The translations under genes and the position numbers were made by a program. Below, one piece after another: positions 1 to 6,458 of a DNA stretch of 8,947 bases. Under the pieces are notes generated by a model. It did not search any database. It saw only the letters and a program-made list of their open reading frames with translations, and was not told the origin of the DNA. Source of the stretch: Clostridiales bacterium (GTDB lineage: Bacteria; Bacillota; Clostridia; Oscillospirales; QAMX01); the NCBI GenBank assembly GCA_012514045.1, contig JAAZBA010000259.1, positions 1 to 8,947 on the forward strand, read 5' to 3'. Every line of letters begins with the position of its first letter. Positions within the stretch are counted from its first letter, which is position 1.

Positions 1-467
1 ACACCTGTAAAACATTCGCAAAAAACCTCAGCGGCAACCTGCTGTTCATGGGTTCTTCTGGCGTGGGAAAATCTTACACGGCGGGAGTCGTGGCAATAGA
101 AGCTGCATCTAGGGGCGTCCATGTCATGTACGAATCGGCTTGCACCCTTCTTGTACGATTTGATGATGAACGCTTCTCCCAGTCCCCGGAGGAACGGGAG
201 GGCTCAAGGCAGCAGAATTGCGACCTGTTTATTCTTGACGACCTGGGGACGGAAAACGCCTCTCCCTACGCCATTTCACGACTTTACGAGCTTATAAACT
301 ACCGTCTGCTCCGCAATTTCCCCTCAATTGTCATAACCGGACTTGCACATGATGAGCTTCGCAGGAAATACTCCCCCGCATTGCTCTCAAGGCTTTTGGG
401 AAGTTACACAACGCTGCTCTTCTTTGGTCCCGACCTGAGAAAGAGCTATAATGAAATGAGAGGATAA
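1..467 (+). CDS. DnaC/IstB-like AAA+ ATPase (helicase loader type), 5' end cut by window edge
   Basis: The reading frame is open from base 3, so the gene begins upstream of the window; an internal ATG at 48 lies just before the Walker A motif and is not a credible start. Visible are a Walker A loop (GSSGVGKS), a Walker B (LFILDDLGTE), and the C-terminal block ELRRKYSPALLSRLLG with the likely arginine finger in SRL. This layout is that of DnaC/DnaI helicase loaders and IstB-like ATPases, which use ATP binding to place the replicative helicase or to assist a transposase. At the sensor I position, where relatives usually have Thr-Asn, this protein has Thr-Gly (VITGLAHDE). The stop lies 2 bases before the next gene, suggesting co-transcription. 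No transposase is visible, so a chromosomal helicase loader is more likely than IstB, but the missing N-terminus prevents a firm decision. Confidence 0.85.
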   Translation, partial: TCKTFAKNLSGNLLFMGSSGVGKSYTAGVVAIEAASRGVHVMYESACTLLVRFDDERFSQSPEEREGSRQQNCDLFILDDLGTENASPYAISRLYELINYRLLRNFPSIVITGLAHDELRRKYSPALLSRLLGSYTTLLFFGPDLRKSYNEMRG

Positions 468-469
468 AC

Positions 470-1687
470 ATGAAAACATACGCCCTTGTGGGCTCCGGCT
501 CCAGAGGACTCTATTCCTACGCCGTTCCTTTAGCCGAGAAATACAGAGATATAGCCCGCCTTGCGGCTATATACGACATAAACCCCCTGAAGGCTGAGTA
601 CGCCAGAAGTGTTTGCGGCTGTGGGAAGGTATACACCGACTTTGACGAAATGATGAAGTCGGAACGCCCCGACACGGTAATTATTACCACTGTGGACAGA
701 TTCCATGACGAGTACATCCTCCGCACCTTAGAATACGGAGCCGATGTAATCTGTGAAAAGCCCCTTACAACAGACGCGGAGAAGGCAAAGGCGATAATAA
801 AAGCTCAGAAGAAGTACAACAATAATATTGCTGTCACTTTCAACGTCCGCTTCACGCCCTATATAGTAAAACTTCGTGAGCTTATCCGTGACGGCGCAGT
901 GGGTGACGTGATAAGCGTCAGCATGGAGTGGCTCCTTGACCGCTCCCACGGCGCGGACTATTTCAGACGCTGGCACTCGAAACTCTCCAACTGCGGCGGT
1001 CTTCTTGTACACAAATCTACCCATCACTTCGATCTCGTAAACTTTGTTATTGACGACGTGCCGGATACCGTATTTGCCAATGGCAAGCTCCGTGTTTACG
1101 GAAAAAACGGACAAAAAAGAGGCATTCGCTGCAGCACATGTCAGTATGCGTCCGATTGCGAATACTTTGTAGACATGAAATCAGATGAAATCCTTCAGAA
1201 GCTCTACTTCGACACTGAATCCGGCGACGGCTACATGCGTGACAGGTGCGTCTATTCCGAGGATATCGACATATACGACACCATGTCCCTTGCCGTGACC
1301 TACGAATCCGGCGCGCTGTTTACATACTCTCTCAACGCCCACTGCCTTTACGAGGGCTGGCGTCTATGTATCAACGGCACCGACGGAAGGCTTGAGGCAG
1401 AGCAGATATCCAGCGGTCCCCTTGCCTCACATGATAGCGACACAATCCGTGTATTCGGCAGAAACGGCGCTCTTACAGAGCATAAAGTGCCCAGGCTCGC
1501 GGGAGCCCATGGTGGCAGCGACGACCTCATGCGGGATATGCTTTTCCGCCCCGGCGAATCAGAGAAGGATACTCTGGGGCAGATGGCAGGCATAGAAGCC
1601 GGTATAAACTCTATTATGACAGGCGTATGCGCCAACATGAGCATTGCCGACGGGAAGGTACATTCCATAAAAGAAGAGCTTAAATGA
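470..1687 (+). CDS. Gfo/Idh/MocA-family NAD(P)-dependent oxidoreductase with four-cysteine insert
   Basis: This 405-residue protein is a probable cytoplasmic sugar or cyclitol dehydrogenase. The N-terminal Rossmann fold opens with VGSGSRG (residues 7-13) for dinucleotide binding. The family CEKPLTTD motif (95-102) supplies the catalytic lysine K97. The C-terminal substrate domain carries GGLLVHKSTHHFDLVNF, with H181, H185, H186 and D188 as likely substrate or catalytic residues. Between them lies an insert with Cys at 221, 224, 230 and 260 (RCSTC, DCEY, RDRCVY), which could bind a metal; from memory some related family members share it. The start ATG at 470 has GAGAGGA six bases upstream, overlapping the end of the preceding ATPase gene. 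Family membership is secure. The substrate is unknown, and members include dehydrogenases, reductases and glycosidases acting through NAD. Confidence 0.9.
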   Translation: MKTYALVGSGSRGLYSYAVPLAEKYRDIARLAAIYDINPLKAEYARSVCGCGKVYTDFDEMMKSERPDTVIITTVDRFHDEYILRTLEYGADVICEKPLTTDAEKAKAIIKAQKKYNNNIAVTFNVRFTPYIVKLRELIRDGAVGDVISVSMEWLLDRSHGADYFRRWHSKLSNCGGLLVHKSTHHFDLVNFVIDDVPDTVFANGKLRVYGKNGQKRGIRCSTCQYASDCEYFVDMKSDEILQKLYFDTESGDGYMRDRCVYSEDIDIYDTMSLAVTYESGALFTYSLNAHCLYEGWRLCINGTDGRLEAEQISSGPLASHDSDTIRVFGRNGALTEHKVPRLAGAHGGSDDLMRDMLFRPGESEKDTLGQMAGIEAGINSIMTGVCANMSIADGKVHSIKEELK

Positions 1688-1728
1688 GCAAGTAAAATTC
1701 CATCTACGAAAGGAGCTTGGGGACCGAT

Positions 1729-3234
1729 ATGAGAAAAAACGGTCTTATTCCTATTATCCTGATTATAGTGCTTACGCTTTCGCTTTTGAGCGGCACAGCA
1801 TACGCCAAATACAACAGCGACGATTACTCCAATGGTATCGTTCAATTAAATGTAGCCCATACCGTTACGGTTCCCGAACTTGATAACGCGGAATTCCTCA
1901 TCTGGTCCTCAGCCGGAGCCTTTGCCATAGGCATACAAGAGGAAAAAGTCCGTCACTTTATAACAGACGGCGCCGCTTTTGACCCATACATCGCCCTTGA
2001 GGAACTGGCAGAAAAGTTTGCCGCCTATTATGAAAATGATGGTCTTACTTTCAACTACGACGAATTCATTAAAACCGCTATAGTGTCAGAAGTCGATCTG
2101 TATATTGCCTACAACAATACGAACATAAAGGTTGAGGTAGTAGGACAGGTAAATCAGTCCTCCATCGCGGTGCTTGCGCTCCCCGAAAACGTATCCCCAA
2201 TTGATGCCACTCCCCTGCGTCTTGCAGATACCACCTTCACGGAGCCGGGAGACAATGTTCACACCTTCCGTTTTAAGGGCGAAGATCTGTTTGGCATTGT
2301 GGAAGCCGGCGGCGACGCCTATATCACAACATGGCAGTATGAATCCTGCGACACGAAGCTTGAATATGTGGGCACTTCCCAGACAACAGGCTATCCCGCC
2401 TGCTCCTGCGAGCTTGTGAAGTCAAGAAACCTCCAGGGCATGCCTCTGTTCAACGACAGCGGAGCGGTCATAGCCATAAACACATATGAAGCCGGCTCCC
2501 TCAACCTTGTATCCCTCCTGAATGACCCTATACTAAAACTTCTTACAGGCTATGAAATCCCCCACGAGATTTCCGATGCCGAGGAGAGCGTACTTCCGGA
2601 TCTGACCGACTTGATCAAGTATGTGTCCGTACTGGTAGGCGCTATAATAATTCTCATTGCTCTTCTGCTCGTGCTTCGTGCCCGCAGAAAGTCCCGCGAG
2701 ACAGAGGAAGAGGACATGGAGCCGGATGAGGAGCAGGAGTATGAGCTCTCCCGCCGCCGGAGAAAAGCCGCAGTGAAACAAGCAGCCTCAAATGAGCAGC
2801 CCGCGGTCGTCATGCCTCCTCTTAAGCCGGCACAGGATGTCCCAGGCGATATGGCGGAGACAATTGAGTATCACGCCGTAAACCCGGCGGATAACAAAAA
2901 TGTGGTAGTGCGTCCCCTGAGAGCCGTGCTTCGCAGCATCTCAGGTTCCCTTGTCGGCAGATATTTCACAGTATCCGGCAGAGTCGTTATCGGCCGCGAT
3001 CCCACACTCGCCAAGGTTCTCTTTGAGCCTACGTACACAGTGATATCAAAACGCCACTGCTGTGTATCCTATACCCCCGAGACCGGCCGCATAACCTTAG
3101 AGGATCTCAACTCCTCCAACGGCACTTATTTTGAAAACGGAGAAAGACTAATCCCCGGTAAGGTCTACAGCATAAACGAAGGCGACACCTTCTATCTCGG
3201 ACTTCCGGAGAATATGTTCAGAATAACGATGTAA
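1729..3234 (+). CDS. Membrane-anchored trypsin-like pseudoprotease with C-terminal cytoplasmic FHA domain
   Basis: The 501-residue protein has an N-terminal signal (MRKN, hydrophobic stretch, cleavage likely after AYA at residue 26). A region resembling the HtrA/trypsin fold follows (about 40-275). SSIAVLALP with later PLRLAD fits the strand that normally carries the catalytic Asp, and LQGMPLFNDSGAVIAIN fits GNSGGPLFN-G-VIGIN. The Ser position is Gln (about 236), the Asp position Ser (about 145), and the His position in ITDGAAF is Ala, so it is probably not a protease. A transmembrane helix (about 298-317) is followed by a basic and acidic linker and an FHA domain (about 409-501) with GRDP, ISKRH and LNSSNGTY, the phosphothreonine-binding residues. 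The ATG at 1729 is preferred to the TTG at 1717 because the signal peptide starts there and AGGAG lies too close to the TTG. Likely role: extracellular sensing or scaffolding linked to Ser/Thr phosphorylation; this is inference. Confidence 0.8.
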   Translation: MRKNGLIPIILIIVLTLSLLSGTAYAKYNSDDYSNGIVQLNVAHTVTVPELDNAEFLIWSSAGAFAIGIQEEKVRHFITDGAAFDPYIALEELAEKFAAYYENDGLTFNYDEFIKTAIVSEVDLYIAYNNTNIKVEVVGQVNQSSIAVLALPENVSPIDATPLRLADTTFTEPGDNVHTFRFKGEDLFGIVEAGGDAYITTWQYESCDTKLEYVGTSQTTGYPACSCELVKSRNLQGMPLFNDSGAVIAINTYEAGSLNLVSLLNDPILKLLTGYEIPHEISDAEESVLPDLTDLIKYVSVLVGAIIILIALLLVLRARRKSRETEEEDMEPDEEQEYELSRRRRKAAVKQAASNEQPAVVMPPLKPAQDVPGDMAETIEYHAVNPADNKNVVVRPLRAVLRSISGSLVGRYFTVSGRVVIGRDPTLAKVLFEPTYTVISKRHCCVSYTPETGRITLEDLNSSNGTYFENGERLIPGKVYSINEGDTFYLGLPENMFRITM

Positions 3235-3241
3235 AATGATT

Positions 3242-3287
3242 GCAACCACACATTACTTTCGGAAAAGGTACTGTGTGGTTGCTTTTT
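3242..3287 (+). terminator. Intrinsic terminator of the + strand unit
   Basis: A perfect 11-bp inverted repeat, GCAACCACACA at 3242-3252 and TGTGTGGTTGC at 3272-3282, is followed by five T residues. The inner loop can pair further (TAC with GTA). It starts 8 bases after the stop of the FHA gene and sits between two convergent genes. Read on the - strand the hairpin is followed only by a weak T-rich stretch, so it may also slow transcripts coming from the epimerase-like gene. Confidence 0.85.
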
Positions 3288-3288
3288 G

Positions 3289-4230
3289 CTATATTTCCCA
3301 TCCCGCCAGGCGAAGCTCTCTTATAATGCCTTCCTTTATTGGGGTAAAGTCCGATTTTTTAAGTCCTGTGGCAGCGAGGATTTTCGAGTTGTCTATGCCA
3401 CGGTCGAACATACGGTCATAGAGTAAAGCCCATATATTCGGATTTCCCCGGAAGAAGTTCATATACTCCTCCGTATCAATCCACTCAAATTTCGCGCCGA
3501 CAAGGTCTGTGTACATCTCCGCTATCTCCCCCCAGGTATATCCTTGAGCGGAGGATACTGTATAGGACTCTCCTAAGGTGCTTTCCTTAAACAGCAGATT
3601 AGCTATAAGCTTTCCCGAATTGCCAGCCCAGTCAAGTCCCGCGGTCAGGTTTTTAGTCACCGCAGGCAGCTTAAGCGCCTCTCCGGTGGCAGCGCACGTT
3701 AACACCTGGCGGCCTGAACACATGACGATGTCAAACCTACGCTGAGAGAAGGAGATTACCGGGCGCACCGCCGTCCAGTTTGAGGTGCCTGACTCCTGCC
3801 TTAAATATCTCTCCCCCTTCGCTTTGGACAGCGCATAAGTTTCCTTTGCGAGGAACTCCTCGTCCCTGCTCACATCAAGAAGCATGGGGGATGTCTCCCT
3901 TATGGGATGTTCGCAGTCGGCGTACACCCTGTAGGAAGATAGAAAAATCAGGTGCTCTGTGTTTGCGCTGAGAAAAGGATGGATTTTCTTATACTCCTGT
4001 ATGTTGGGATAGTGCATAAAACTGACGATCCCGTCGTAGCGATTCTCCTGGAAAAGCTTTAAAAGCAGCTCCTCCGACACATATTCCTTTATATGCCGCA
4101 CCCTGTCGCAGCAAGGTATTTTTTCTTCAAGACAGATCACATCCACCTTGTAGCCGAGCCGAAGAAGCTCAAGCTCCGTATATGTTCCAAGAGTGCCGCC
4201 GCCGGCAATAAGCAAAACTCTCCTATCCAC
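3289..4230 (-). CDS. NAD(P)-dependent epimerase/dehydratase-family (extended SDR) protein
   Basis: This 313-residue cytoplasmic protein has the extended short-chain dehydrogenase layout. It opens with a Rossmann glycine motif (AGGGTLGTY, residues 9-17). A Ser-Ser pair follows in FLSSYRVYA (about 97-104), where the catalytic Ser/Thr normally lies, then the YxxxK pair Y132 and K136 in YALSKAKGERYLR, and the RPV segment (156-158) that usually contacts the sugar nucleotide. The C-terminal substrate half is divergent. The start is GTG at 4230, supported by GAGGTG six bases upstream; that site overlaps the end of the preceding metallo-hydrolase gene, which stops 3 bases earlier, so the two are translated as a pair. 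Related proteins act on nucleotide sugars or as atypical reductases; the substrate is not evident. Confidence 0.88.
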   Translation of the reverse strand: MDRRVLLIAGGGTLGTYTELELLRLGYKVDVICLEEKIPCCDRVRHIKEYVSEELLLKLFQENRYDGIVSFMHYPNIQEYKKIHPFLSANTEHLIFLSSYRVYADCEHPIRETSPMLLDVSRDEEFLAKETYALSKAKGERYLRQESGTSNWTAVRPVISFSQRRFDIVMCSGRQVLTCAATGEALKLPAVTKNLTAGLDWAGNSGKLIANLLFKESTLGESYTVSSAQGYTWGEIAEMYTDLVGAKFEWIDTEEYMNFFRGNPNIWALLYDRMFDRGIDNSKILAATGLKKSDFTPIKEGIIRELRLAGWEI

Positions 4231-4233
4231 CGC

Positions 4234-5022
4234 TTACACCTCTAAAATCATCCCGTCATATGCCGGTGTCATGCCCATAGGCTCAAATACCAGCCTTGCC
4301 TTTTCCATGCTTGGGAAATATGTTTTTGCCAGATGATCTGCCACAAACACCGTGTCTCTGTCGGCAAAGCCGCATTGGAGAAAGGCGGAGCGGATAAGTC
4401 TTAATAGAGTGGGGTTGTTGTGGCAGAAGAAGATGCCGTCTCCGGAAACCCGATAAAGCTGGGAATCGTCTCCGAAAGTGGCATCAAGGATGACGCATAA
4501 GTATTTTCTACCCGCAAGCTGGCTGAAGGATTCGGAAATAAACCAGGCTCCGTCGCAGCCGTAGAATATACTCTTTTTCCCGAAGTCAATCGCATAGTGG
4601 AGCGCCTGCTCTCCGGGATTCTCCGGGCTGTGGGTGGACTTTACCGCCCTTACGGTGTACTCCCCTGCCTTGAAGTCAATACCTGTTTCCACCGGCACGA
4701 ACCTGGCGTTTCCTTCGGTTTCCCAAGGTCTTTCGAAGCCTGGGTCCCCATATACCGTGATTCTATGGTCATCTGCCAGATAAATCAGTGTCTCCGGGCA
4801 ATAATGATCCGAATGGCTATGGGAAATCAGAATGTATCTGATCTTCCGCATGTCGCATCCAAAAGTCTTAAGCGCCTCCGGCACATCGGGATTGGGATCT
4901 ACTAAAAGGTCATCGTTCACAAGAACGGAAGTGCACCGTCTGGCGATCCCGCGCTCTTCACCCTTTGACGCTTCGGCGCGATCCCAATCTACCGCTCCCG
5001 TTCCGAGAAAAGTAAGCTTCAT
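4234..5022 (-). CDS. MBL-fold metallo-hydrolase
   Basis: The 262-residue protein has the metallo-beta-lactamase fold. The signature HSHSDH at residues 68-73 supplies H68, H70, D72 and H73 for two metal ions. Further candidate ligands are H131 (KSTHSP), D157 (FYGCDGAW) or D180 (VILDATF), and H201 or H230 (VADHLAKTY). The N-terminus MKLTFLGTGAVDW is typical of the PhnP/RNase Z-like branch that cleaves phosphodiesters, but a specific substrate cannot be assigned. The ATG at 5022 has AGGTGG seven bases upstream. The gene lies just after the rplA terminator on the same strand. A TATAAT hexamer (5041-5046) in between has no good -35 partner, so expression may come from this weak site or from read-through. 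It is followed directly by the epimerase-like gene. Confidence 0.9.
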   Translation of the reverse strand: MKLTFLGTGAVDWDRAEASKGEERGIARRCTSVLVNDDLLVDPNPDVPEALKTFGCDMRKIRYILISHSHSDHYCPETLIYLADDHRITVYGDPGFERPWETEGNARFVPVETGIDFKAGEYTVRAVKSTHSPENPGEQALHYAIDFGKKSIFYGCDGAWFISESFSQLAGRKYLCVILDATFGDDSQLYRVSGDGIFFCHNNPTLLRLIRSAFLQCGFADRDTVFVADHLAKTYFPSMEKARLVFEPMGMTPAYDGMILEV

Positions 5023-5052
5023 TTTCTTTCCACCTTTTCTATTATATATAAT

Positions 5053-5085
5053 AAAAATACAGCCCGACAGAAATGCCGGGCTGTA
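5053..5085 (-). terminator. Intrinsic terminator after rplA
   Basis: ACAGCCCG (5059-5066) pairs with CGGGCTGT (5077-5084), extended by one T-A pair, around a 10-base loop. On the - strand the hairpin is followed by ATTTTTATTATA. It begins about 12 bases after the rplA stop and closes the rpmG-rplA operon, separating it from the downstream metallo-hydrolase gene. Confidence 0.85.
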
Positions 5086-5096
5086 ATAAACCGAAT

Positions 5097-5795
5097 TTAC
5101 TTTGCTTCAATCCTGGCGGGGTTAACCTTAATACCGGGGCCCATCGTTGATGCGACAACGCAGGAACGGATATATTGACCCTTGGCGGCTGCCGGTTTTG
5201 CTTTGATGACGGCTCCGAGAAGAGCATCGAAGTTGGCCTGAAGCTTCTCAGGACCGAAGGAAACCTTACCGATGGGGCAATGGATGATATTTGTCTTGTC
5301 GAGTCTATACTCGATCTTACCGGCTTTAGCCTCTGTTACCGCGCGGGCAACATCAGGTGTAACCGTGCCGGCTTTGGGGTTAGGCATGAGACCCTTCGGA
5401 CCCAGGATACGTCCGAGACGTCCTACAACGCCCATCATGTCGGGAGAAGCGATAACAACGTCGAAATCGAAGAAGTTCTCGTCTTTGATCTTTGCTGCCA
5501 AATCCTCGGCACCTACAAACTCGGCGCCGGCGTCTATAGCCTGCTGAACCTTGTCGCCTTTTGCGAATACCGCAACGCGGACAGACTTACCTGTACCGTT
5601 GGGGAGAACGATGGCGCCACGAACCTGCTGGTCAGCGTGTCTTGAGTCAACACCGAGCCTGATGTGGACTTCAACTGTTTCGTCAAACTTCGCCTTGGCT
5701 GTTTTTACTACGCTGTCCATAGCCTCTTCGGGATCATAAAGCCTGGTTCTATCAATGAGCTTTGCGCTCTCTATATATTTCTTACCTCTCTGCAC
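5097..5795 (-). CDS. rplA: 50S ribosomal protein L1
   Basis: L1 forms the mobile stalk of the large subunit by binding helices 76-78 of 23S rRNA, helps release the E-site tRNA, and in many bacteria represses its own mRNA. The 232-residue length is normal. Clear family landmarks are FDETVEVHIRLGVD and HADQQVRG near the N-terminus, the signature GRLGRILGPKGLMPNPK in the middle, and STMGPGIKVN near the C-terminus. Translation starts at GTG 5795, with a strong AAGGAGG at 5803-5809 and a 7-base spacer. The 82-base gap to rplK holds an RNA resembling the L1 site of rRNA, so feedback control of this start is likely. It is the last gene of the operon here. Confidence 0.98.
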   Translation of the reverse strand: MQRGKKYIESAKLIDRTRLYDPEEAMDSVVKTAKAKFDETVEVHIRLGVDSRHADQQVRGAIVLPNGTGKSVRVAVFAKGDKVQQAIDAGAEFVGAEDLAAKIKDENFFDFDVVIASPDMMGVVGRLGRILGPKGLMPNPKAGTVTPDVARAVTEAKAGKIEYRLDKTNIIHCPIGKVSFGPEKLQANFDALLGAVIKAKPAAAKGQYIRSCVVASTMGPGIKVNPARIEAK

Positions 5796-5815
5796 AATAG
5801 TTCCTCCTTGTGATA

Positions 5816-5862
5816 GTGGTTACTCGGGAAAACTCCAAAAAACGGAATTTTCATCCTCCCAC
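5816..5862 (-). promoter_or_regulatory. Putative L1-binding autoregulatory mRNA element ahead of rplA
   Basis: On the - strand the gap between rplK and rplA can fold as GTGG (5862-5859) with CCAC (5819-5816), then a GA versus GAGTAA internal loop, then GG with CC, and an upper 8-bp stem AAAATTCC with GGAGTTTT (one G-U pair). The 5' side reads GTGGGAGG, and from memory 23S rRNA helix 76, the natural L1 target, has the same GUGGGAGG and a matching GAAAUACCAC on the other side. The element ends 6 bases before the rplA ribosome binding site, so bound L1 would block initiation. This is inference from rRNA likeness, not shown directly. Confidence 0.6.
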
Positions 5863-5877
5863 GTGATATATGTCGAC

Positions 5878-6303
5878 TTACTTCTCGACCAATATGCCCA
5901 TGCTGCGGGCTGTGCCGGCTACCATGCTCATGGCGGCTTCTACGGAAGCAGCGTTGAGGTCCGGCATCTTCTGCTCGGCGATCTTGCGGAGATCAGCCTT
6001 TGAAAGCGTAGCAACCTTCTTTGTGTTGGGTGTTGGGGAAGCGGAATCAATACCGCAGGCCTTCTTGATGAGAACGGGTGCCGGCGGTGTCTTTGTGATA
6101 AATGTGAATGAACGGTCTGCGTAGACTGTGATAACAACAGGGATTATAAGGCCGATATCGCCCTTTGTGCGCTCGTTGAATTCCTTCGTGAAGCCCATGA
6201 TGTTTACGCCGTGCTGACCAAGAGCAGGACCTACAGGCGGTGCCGGAGTGGCCTTACCTGCCGGAATCTGCAGTTTAACATAACCTACTACTTTTTGTGC
6301 CAT
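5878..6303 (-). CDS. rplK: 50S ribosomal protein L11
   Basis: L11 binds the GTPase-associated centre of 23S rRNA at the base of the L10-L7/L12 stalk and is needed for factor binding and the stringent response. From the ATG at 6303 the protein has 141 residues, the usual length, starting MAQKVVGYVKLQIPAGKATP. The proline-rich APPVGPALGQHGVNIM segment and the C-terminal rRNA-binding part (KTPPAPVLIKKACGI, MPDLNAASVEAAM, GTARSMGI) are typical. The start is odd: the ATG has no close ribosome binding site, the nearest AGGAGGG being 25 to 27 bases upstream in a hairpin loop. A TTG at 6357 with AAAGGAG four bases upstream would instead add 18 residues. Family length favours 6303. Confidence 0.95.
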   Translation of the reverse strand: MAQKVVGYVKLQIPAGKATPAPPVGPALGQHGVNIMGFTKEFNERTKGDIGLIIPVVITVYADRSFTFITKTPPAPVLIKKACGIDSASPTPNTKKVATLSKADLRKIAEQKMPDLNAASVEAAMSMVAGTARSMGILVEK

Positions 6304-6316
6304 TTGTTGTAACCGA

Positions 6317-6360
6317 GACTTGCTTGACTTCCCTCCTGGTGGTAAATCGTCAAGCAAATC
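6317..6360 (-). repeat. Stem-loop in the nusG-rplK gap presenting a ribosome binding site
   Basis: GATTTGCTTGAC (6360-6349 on the - strand) pairs with GTCAAGCAAGTC (6328-6317) over 12 bp with one G-U pair. The 20-base loop contains AGGAGGG. The hairpin lies between nusG and the rplK ATG, with no T-run behind it, so it is not a terminator. The 5' arm includes the alternative TTG start at 6357, so folding could influence which start is used. Confidence 0.6.
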
Positions 6361-6458
6361 GCTCCTTTCTTTCGAAAACTCAGGAAAATATAGATATTGG
6401 TTGTTTTGCAGGTATTACAGGGATCGAATTCCCCGATGACCCTCCCTCGAAAGCCTTA

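Noticed and set aside
728..1114. Open reading frame on the - strand inside the Gfo/Idh/MocA gene
   Set aside because: It lies antisense to a well-supported gene, has no recognisable domain, and is best explained as a shadow of its codon pattern.
1717..1728. Alternative TTG start adding four residues to the FHA protein
   Set aside because: The AGGAG is only one or two bases before it, and the added residues precede an otherwise standard signal peptide beginning at ATG 1729.
1348..1845. Long - strand reading frame across the end of the oxidoreductase and the start of the FHA gene
   Set aside because: It overlaps two convincing genes, its protein is low in recognisable motifs, and no upstream signals support it.
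5041..5046. TATAAT hexamer upstream of the MBL hydrolase gene
   Set aside because: No acceptable -35 sequence at 16-18 bases, and the predicted start would fall almost on the ribosome binding site; kept only as a possible weak promoter in the gene entry.
6420..6433. GGGA/TCCC hairpin after nusG
   Set aside because: Four base pairs with no T-run; too weak for a terminator and no other signal attached.
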